Source of the DNA: Vesta saturnalis
Lineage: Eukaryota > Arthropoda > Insecta > Coleoptera > Lampyridae
Direction: 5' to 3'
DNA length: 64,000 nucleotides
Assembly (NCBI GenBank): GCA_036346205.1
Contig: JARFJB010001355.1
Coordinates: 942,501-1,006,500, forward strand
Each line of letters opens with the position of its first letter. Positions within the stretch are counted from its first letter, which is position 1. Positions 57,023 to 64,000 of the stretch are shown in pieces. Under the pieces are notes generated by a model. It saw nothing but the letters and a program-made list of their open reading frames with translations. It searched no databases and had not been told where the DNA came from. The position numbers and the translations under genes were made by a program.

Positions 57023-59660
57023 ATGGTTGTATGTGCATCGTTTTCATGCAACAGTCATACTGAGAAAAAAGAGCCAGAGATTTCGCAGGTAAAAAACAAA
57101 CAAGTTAATTCATGTTGTCATTTCAACTAGATTATTACGAAAATCAAAAGCTTAAGTGAAACATACACACAATATAGTTATTATTAGAACGTATGGATTA
57201 GAATAAATTTGCTATGATACTGCAGCTGACGCGGTGCAATTTCAAACACCATTTTTCCAGTGGCGTAGGTAAAATTCTCAATTTATGTTATATGTTGTGA
57301 GCATTTAATTCAGTGGTTGTAAGGCTTTTTTTTGTATTAACAATTGTTGTTGTAGATTTTATACCTTACACTGCATTTGGTAAAGATCTTTACTGTATTT
57401 TTGGTTTCCAAAGTGTGAAACGATACGTCAACAGTGGATTAAAAATATGAAACTTCCATATGATTGGTCCCCAGCTGAATACCATAGATTGTGCAGTAAA
57501 CACTTTGAGGAGCGATTTTATTATCGTACTAAACATAAAGTACAAATATTGAATGAAGTTGTCCCTAGTTTTGAACAAGTGCCACAGTATTTACATCCGC
57601 TAACTGGAAGTTCACAATGAGTACAATGATGCAATGAATGTTTTATCTCAAAGTACTATGTATTAGGAGAGAAGATCGGGCAAACGCAGTCAGGTCAATA
57701 GTCAATCAGCTGTACATTCTGGGTTTCCATGTTCTTTTCCAGCTCCCACAATTGCACAACAATATCCGGCAGTTCCATCTACATCTCAGCAGGAAATATC
57801 AGAACCAGACACACCTCGTAAAAAAAATGCGACGGCAATCGTTTATGAAAAAGTTGAAAATCACAAATAAAACCCATAGAATAAGAGTGTTGGGCCAGGC
57901 GTTGAGAAAAAAAAAAAAACGCATTTGGTCGTTAAAAAAGTGCGTCAAGGTTCTTGAAGAAAAAAATTTGGTATCAATAGAAAACTGTAAATTACTTTCA
58001 AATATGACTAAGGTCAACAAGGTACTATTAGCTCGGAAAATAGGAAAGAAAACGAAATATCCGCCTGAATTGAGAAAGTTCGTCATGACTAAATTTTTTT
58101 TCTCCAAAAGCATATGAAAACGTACCTTTGATACGTGTCAACCGCACAAGACCACCATGGTTATCGATAAAATTGTGATACGGAAACCTTTAGAGTGGGA
58201 TGGGAAAAATTGCACGGATACGTGGGCTTTGGAGTAGATTTGGATGAGGATTCCGCGTCGCTTGCAAAAGAAGCGTTTGTTGTCATGGTGGTGTGCATTA
58301 ATGGTACCTGGAAAATACCAGTAGGATATTTTTTTTACAGATGGGTTGAACGGTCAACAAAAAACCTCCATTGTTACATAAGCAATAAGGCTCGTCCTGG
58401 ACACAGGAGCTTTAGTGAAATCATTGACATGTGATGGTACAGCTTTCAACTTCGCAATGGCAACACTGCTAGGCTGTAACCATCAACAACCAAATACGAA
58501 TACCACGTCAGTGAGTGTGAGTAATTCTTTTTAGACCCGTGTCATGTTCTTAACCTGATACGTAATACTCTTGATGACAAAGAATCTTCGTTGACGATGA
58601 AGGGAAATTTATAAAATGGGACTACATCAGTTCATTACATAATTTACAATAATCAGTAACTTTGTATGCAAAGAACATTGAGCAAACTCTCAATTTCATC
58701 CATTACGCGCAGAATTATCTTTCACAGCTAAAACTGTTGGATGATCAACCACTCATTACCTTCGTACGAAAAACGGGTTTTATAGGGATGATTGCGTCTT
58801 TGTCAAGTGCTTTAGGTTTATAGAACGACATTGTTGGATCAGGAACATTAATGTATCTTCCGCCATATAAAGTTAGTCAAGATCATGTAGAGCTATTTTT
58901 TCGTCTATCAGGTCGCGTGGAGGATGGAATAATAACCCTACTTGTTAGCAGTTCACAGCGGCCTATAAACGCTTATTAGTGAGAGCCGAGATACGAGAAG
59001 GGTGTTTATGTAATTGTTTACCTTTGGAACAAATCTCTATTTTACAGCGTCTAGTTGACCGGGTGCAGCAAACACCCTACCTGCTACACCAGAAGTTGTC
59101 ATCAACGGAAGTATACCCTTAACTGTGGAAGCTACAGAAGATGAAAGCTTAGAACAAATATTTGAAGAACACAGTTACATCGTCAATGAACGTATTATGT
59201 CCAAATGTTCCGAGCCAGTTGTTATTTATATAGCAGGTTTTGTTTCTAGAAAGTCACAAAAGACTATTAATTTTGTGAAAGTTGCGTTGGTGCCTTACTG
59301 ACAATTTTTTTTAAATCTCTCAAGAAAATCATGGTGGTTTGATTTGCCCGTCTGAAGACGTAATACATATTTGCCGAAAAACGGAGATCTCTCTACGTGC
59401 TCAATTACACTACATACACAATCCACGTCTGATTCTGATGTTATGTATAAAAATTGTGCCCCTTTTTTTTTATATGGGCAGATTTTTAGATGTTTAAACA
59501 GTCATATTTTAAGAAATACTGTAAAGCATTTGTATTATTTGATGCAAGCAATTAGTAGAATGTATTTAAACATTCGGTTACATTTTATTGGTAAATCTAT
59601 GTCACAGAAGGATTCAATCCGTAATCATCTGACTAATATGATATTATGTAAAGGTCAATA
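57023..59660 (+). pseudogene. P-element/THAP9-like transposase pseudogene
   Basis: Starts at an ATG (57023) with the first THAP cysteines (VVCASFSCNSH), followed by a GTAAAA donor. After the intron it resumes near 57385 with FWFPKCETIRQQWIKNMK and LCSKHFEERF, completing the C2CH zinc module. A Lys-rich coiled coil and YPPELRKFVMTKFFFS follow at 57800-58110. The RNase H-like core is recognisable in changing frames: GYVGFGVDLDED near 58216, NGTWKIPVGYFF, CDGTAFNFAMATLLGC near 58435, LDPCHVLNLIRNTLDD, then KTGFIGMIASLSSALGL near 58770 and YKVSQDHVELFF near 58867, and SRGGWNNNPT. A GGLI-P-ED-VIHIC end lies near 59335. Stops and frameshifts are numerous. The family is a GTP-dependent cut-and-paste transposase; this copy is dead. 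Confidence 0.8.
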
Positions 59661-59664
59661 AACG

Positions 59665-60900
59665 TTATGTTTATTTGTTTTGTTTAAATTATCCAAAAAA
59701 TTGTGATTCGAAAAGAACGCAAGAAGGTAAGTCTTTCTCTGAAGTTCATTGCAATTTTTGAGTAACACCCTACAGAAAAACTATCAAATATCTTGCAATA
59801 TTGCAGTTAGTTACACCTAAAATATTTTTAATTATGACATAAATTATTTTTAAAATATGTTAAAAATAGTTAGAACCTAGACAATTTTCTTTATACTAAC
59901 AAGATGTCGCGGAAACGATTTGTATTCATAATTTCTTAGGAATCTTGTAGTTAATAGAAAAATACACGTATGTATAATTAATTTGTTTAACTTGATGGAT
60001 GTGCAAAGTATTGGAAAAATCGTATTTTAATTTCTTGACTTTTGTAAAAGATATCGGCACAGAGAATTGAATGGAAAAAGGTGGAAATTTGGACAGATTT
60101 CCATAACACTCTGTTTCGCATTTTATGGTTCATTTACTAACTACAAATGCAAAAATAAAAATAATAATTGCATAAAATTATTTTAAAGGTAATATCCCCT
60201 TTTTTATATAATTCTACCAATAGTGCGCCGCCTATGGTGTCCTTGTTTTGTAGTGAATTGATCACAGTTGGAAGTCTTGTGTGCGCTATCCACTTTTTCA
60301 TAAGCTTTTAGTATTTATCTTTAACGGGGACTTCTTCTTACACAAGTGCATCGTGTGAATTTAAAGGTTTGTTCATTTGTAGAAGTAATAACAAGAAATT
60401 CTATATTTCATTGTTGTAGATGGATGCTATTTATTGTGCAGTCGAAAAAATTGTTGGAATTCAACAGCAAGCAAACATGTTTTTTCAAACCCAGCAAAGG
60501 ACCTAATTAATTTTTGTTATAATTCAAAGAACTTTTTTATAGTCTTATGATGATTTAATGAAATTATAAATTAGAACATATGTCAAGTAAACATTTTTTA
60601 TATTGGATGACTAGCGCCTATTACTATTAAAAAACTAGGTGAATGCTAATGCATTACAGGACTTTCTTGCAAAATACTACAAAATATATGGGGCATTTTT
60701 ATATCTTTGAAATATTCAGCTGCTTTAGAAATATTTAATAAAAACCAAAAACTGACCCTAATAAACCCCCCCCCCCCCCTGTCCGAGACATTCAGACATC
60801 ATGGCCGATCTTCACTAAACTTGGCCAAAAGTTGTAAATGAGCTAATACGCCGATTTAGCGATAATGAACAAAAGTCGATTGCATAACCTTTTATACCTA
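59665..60900. other. no gene; one small exon-like ORF and a poly-C run
   Basis: AT-rich sequence. At 60421-60507, after a TTTCATTGTTGTAG acceptor-like site, a 28-codon frame (MDAIYCAVEKIVGIQQQANM) ends in a stop. It could be the last exon of something unrecognised. A run of about 14 C lies at 60766-60779. Confidence 0.4.
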
Positions 60901-61536
60901 CATACAATGTGTCCCAAATTCGCTTCTCTATAAAGTGATCTCGGCTCCTGTTATACTTACGGCAAAGGTTAAATAAGGGAAGTTTTAGAGCGAGCTTAGA
61001 GCATTCGATATCTGGTTTCAGATTTACGATCGGTCAATTGGTTTTGAAAATATCGGCGAAAAACCGAAAATGGCGGATTTCGTTTTTCGCCAGTAAATCC
61101 GAAATGGTTAATTTGACAGCTGTCACAATGTGAGATTATTCGGACACTTTTTTAAGACGAATAAGATGGCGTGTATGACATGTCACAATCGTCCTTTGTT
61201 ATCCCACAATCTGCCTCAACTTTCATTTTTCTTATGGCCGCCATATTGGATTTTTCGATTTTTGGAAAGAGCGCAATATTTCCAGTTTAGTGATGTCTCA
61301 CAAGTGCATAAAAGATTAGAGTTTCATCGAAATATCACACTTTCTAAAGTTAGGTCTTATTTATTATTATTAGTAGGACATGATTTATTTGTCAGTAAAA
61401 TTGGGTTTCATTTTTTCCATATAAGGTGGCTCTGACTTTGACGTTAAATAATTCAAAGTAGTGTTTTCATAAGTAGTACGCTTTTCTGTCATTAAAATCA
61501 TAAACGTGACACACAAATTGTAAAAGCCTGTTGAAA

Positions 61537-62672
61537 ATGGCCGGTATTCCCTATTCAAATGAAGAAAAGTTTCACATGTTAGCGCATTACTTGCAGTCAA
61601 ACATAAACGCCGACATTACCTCAGCGAGGTATTTGGAGATGTACCCCGAACGACGGCATCCTCATAAAACCCACTTCAGAAAAATTGTAATTAATTTAAT
61701 GAACTATGGGGCCTTTCAACAACCTAAAAGCGGATACAATATTGATAATGAAAATCGTGACAGAAACATTTTACAAGCTGTCAGCGAAAACCCCAGTGCA
61801 TCGGTAAGAACGGTAGAACAGGAAATTCGTGTGTCAAAATCAACGGTACAAAGAGTGTTAAAAAAGAATAACTACTATCCATACAAACCCACAATAGTTC
61901 AAGGACTTAAGGAAACTGATTTTCTAAGACGAATGCGCTTCTGCCAGTGGTATACTAGAATGTGTAATGAATATCCCGATTTTGTTAGTCATGTCTTGTG
62001 GTCTGATGAGAGTACGTTTACGAATTGTGGAGTTTTTAATAAGCGCAACATTCATCATTGGGCAGAAAACCCTCACGAAGTGGCAGAGAGACGTCCACAG
62101 ACCATATTTGAAAGTAACGTTTGGTGTGGGATTATTGGTAATTTAATCTAACTTACCTATTTTAATTGGGCACCTATGCATTATAAATTATTAATCATTG
62201 CAGGAAATCGACTTATAGGACCATTTTTGTTTGACTATAACTTAAACGGACAGAGGTACCTAGAGCTTTTGCGAAACCAGGTTGTGCCGGCTTTACGAGC
62301 TACTATCACCGAAGATGAGTTCAGAAAAACCTGGTTTCAACAGGATGGATGTCCGGCACACAACACTATTCAAGTCAGGAACTTCTTAAGGGAGCAGTTT
62401 GATGAAAGAATTATTGCATTAAATGGTCCAATATCTTGGCCTCCTAGATCCCCTGACCTTTCGCCCTTGGATTTCTAACTCTGGGGTCACACAAAGAATG
62501 AGGTCTACGAGTTTGATCCTCCTGCGACCATAGAAATCCTGAAACAGAGAGTTTTGGAGTTTTAGAAATAGTGTTAACGGAAATACACTTGCTAGGGTTG
62601 TACGAAAAACAGTCACCAATTGTCAAAAATGTCTCGATGTAAATGGACGTCATTTGGCAAATCTGAAAATTA
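61537..62672 (+). pseudogene. DD41D mariner-like transposase with an intron (copy G)
   Basis: The ATG at 61537 opens a frame with the DUF4817-type HTH (TSARYLEMYPERRHPHKTHF), a second HTH (SVRTVEQEIRVSKSTVQRVL), the first catalytic Asp in VLWSDESTFT (near 62000) and NVWCGIIG. A 66 bp GT-AG intron (62138-62203) follows, phase 1. Exon 2 reads NRLIGPFLFDYNLNGQRYL, WFQQDGCPAHN with the second Asp (62347) and WPPRSPDLSPLDF with the third, 41 residues apart. The codon after LDF is TAA where relatives have Tyr, Phe or Val before LWG. The frame then continues (HTKNEVYEFDPP) with one shift near 62560 and a VNGRHLANL end. Only two lesions disable it, so it is young. Confidence 0.85.
62138..62203 (+). 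other. spliceosomal intron in the copy G transposase
   Basis: GTAATTTAATCTAAC at the 5' side and TTATTAATCATTGCAG at the 3' side, 66 bp, AT-rich, containing in-frame TAA. Removing it joins GGIIG-type and NRLIGPF codons exactly as in uninterrupted copies B and C. Confidence 0.8.
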
Positions 62673-63496
62673 ATTGTAATTGCAATTTTATTGTAGGTTG
62701 TTCAAAGGTTCAAGTATTAATTAAATTAATGACGATTTTTCTGCCTTTATTTGTAACACACTCATAGCTGGGAATTTGTCCCAAAACATTTGTATTGTTG
62801 TGAGGTCGTTATTTAATTTCATGTTTTATTGAAAATTCAAAGAATTTTATACATTATTTATTAATGTTATTTTGTTTAGAAAGTGTGATATTTCGATGAA
62901 ACTCTAATTTTTTATGCAGTTGTGAGACATCACTAAACTGGAAATATTGCGCTCTTTCAAAAAATCGAAAAATTCAATATGGCGGCAATAAGAAAAGTGA
63001 AAGTTGAGGCAGACTGTGGGATAACAAAAGACGATTGTGACATGTCATACACGCCATCTTATTCGTCTTAAAAAAGTGTCCGAATAATCTCACATTGTGA
63101 CAGCTGTCAAATTAACTATTTCGGATTTACTGGCGAAAAACGAAATCCGCCATTTTCGGTTTTTCGCCGATATTTTCAAAACCAATTGACCGATCATAAA
63201 TCTGAAACCGGATATCGAATGCTCTAAGCTTCCTCTAAAACTTTCTCCATTTAACCTTTGCCGTAAGTATAACAGAAGCCGAGATCCCTTTATAGAGAGC
63301 GAATTTGGGACACATTGTATGTATATGTAGGTTGAAAGTTAAAAATAGATATCTTGCTTATCTTTCAAGATAACTGTGGACTGTTTCATATCATTTTTAA
63401 GAAAATTTCGCTCCCTTTCAAATAAAGTAAGAATATGTGTATGTTATGAGTAGTACGGGGGCACCATGCGCCATCTTGGATTTTGACGTCACAAAC

Positions 63497-64000
63497 CCGC
63501 CCACGTGGGGGGCCGGTTTTTCCACCCTTATTTTTACACGCTTACGTGTAGGACGTGTTTTTCCACCCCTATTTTTTCACATCCACGTGGGAGACCGGAT
63601 TTTCCACCCTTATTTTTATATATTCACGTGTGAGACAGGATTTTCATCCCTAATTATTTTCACACATCCACGTGTGAGACCGGATTTTCCACCCTTATTT
63701 TCGCACATCCACGTGTGAGACCGGATTTTCCACCCTTATTTTTTATATACCCACGTGTGAGACCGGATTTTCCACCCTTATTTTTTACACGCTTACGTGT
63801 AGGACGCATTTTTTCACCCCTATTTTTGCACATCCACGTGTGAGACCGCATTTTCAACCCTAATTTCTGCACATCCACGTGTGAGACCGTATTTTCAACC
63901 TGCTGGAAATTTTATCCTAATTATTTTTATACGCGTACGAGTGAGACAGGATTTTCCACCCTTATTTTTACACATCCACGCGTGATACCGTGTTTTCAAC
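63497..64000. repeat. minisatellite, unit about 41 bp, with CACGTG cores
   Basis: About twelve units of CACATCCACGTGTGAGACC plus GGATTTTCCACCCTTATTTTT. Cores lie near 63503, 63543, 63583, 63624, 63669, 63709, 63752, 63792, 63833, 63873, 63935 and 63977. Most keep the palindrome CACGTG; two have TACGTG, one TACGAG, one CACGCG. The array runs off the end of the window. ORFs on both strands here are artefacts of the repeat. Confidence 0.9.

Larger units (their letters stand above)
60905..63317. mobile_element. mariner-like element G (DD41D type), complete with TA duplication
   Basis: A 2,413 bp element with ends CAATGTGTCCCAAATTCGC and GCGAATTTGGGACACATTG, flanked by TA at 60903-60904 and 63318-63319. 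The TIRs are about 440 bp (60905-61348 and 62877-63317) at about 95 percent identity by eye. They include GAAAATGGCGGATTTCG and GACAGCTGTCA palindromic segments. Unlike copies A, B, C and E, no internal TACAGGGTG end was found. One transposase gene lies on the plus strand. Confidence 0.9.

Noticed and set aside
57799..58113. 104-codon minus-strand ORF rich in Phe and Asn
   Set aside because: It is the complement of the Lys-rich coiled coil of the P-element-like pseudogene.
63437..63878. 93- and 72-codon ORFs on both strands with repeated motifs
   Set aside because: Both are translations of the 41 bp minisatellite. Open frames on both strands are expected when the unit lacks stops.

Overview
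This is a eukaryotic nuclear window: AT-rich, intron-bearing, dense in transposable elements, with (TA)n microsatellites, one tRNA gene and no intact host protein-coding gene. The transposon mix (DD41D mariner-like, pogo/Tigger, piggyBac, P-element/THAP9-like, Penelope-like and Jockey-like) and the short 60-70 bp introns suggest an insect. A beetle-like genome is only my guess. Almost every recognisable coding stretch is a broken transposase, reverse transcriptase or captured-gene fragment.

Layout. 0-5.6 kb: tRNA-like gene, tandem repeats, and a degenerate satellite of about 125 bp units (3.28-4.53 kb). 5.98-7.8 kb: pogo/Tigger transposase pseudogene flanked by copies of TGATCAATYTCAC. 7.9-10.5 kb: Penelope-like remnant split by mariner copy A. 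10.66-12.5 kb: large inverted-repeat element of unknown type. 14.27-20.67 kb: three mariner copies (B, C, D) almost end to end.

20.65-28.9 kb is an inverted duplication. Each arm carries, from outside in, an acidic ORF, an exon with a BIR-like zinc motif (IAP family), an array of 16 bp repeats and the 3' end of a piggyBac transposase. The spacer holds the rest of one piggyBac copy and minisatellites. The right arm is interrupted by a 1,966 bp probable solo LTR. 28.6-31.5 kb holds further exon-like debris that may be the upstream part of the same captured gene.

33.58-34.16 kb: a 122 bp near-perfect palindrome beside a short inverted-repeat element. 35.4-37.2 kb: a Tigger element with a very recent 210 bp in-frame duplication. 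37.58-39.17 kb: mariner copy E inside a (TA)n tract. 43.9-47.5 kb: a Jockey-like LINE split by a 1,213 bp solo LTR. 53.77-56.70 kb: an element with repeat-built terminal inverted repeats. 57.0-59.7 kb: a P-element/THAP9-like pseudogene. 60.9-63.3 kb: mariner copy G, which carries a spliceosomal-type intron. 63.5 kb to the end: a 41 bp minisatellite with CACGTG in most units.

The genes do not form a pathway; this is a nested record of insertions. The most unusual object is the paired BIR-like gene fragment and piggyBac unit. Next is the mariner family, whose copies share DD41D spacing, very long terminal inverted repeats and a second, internal TACAGGGTG end.
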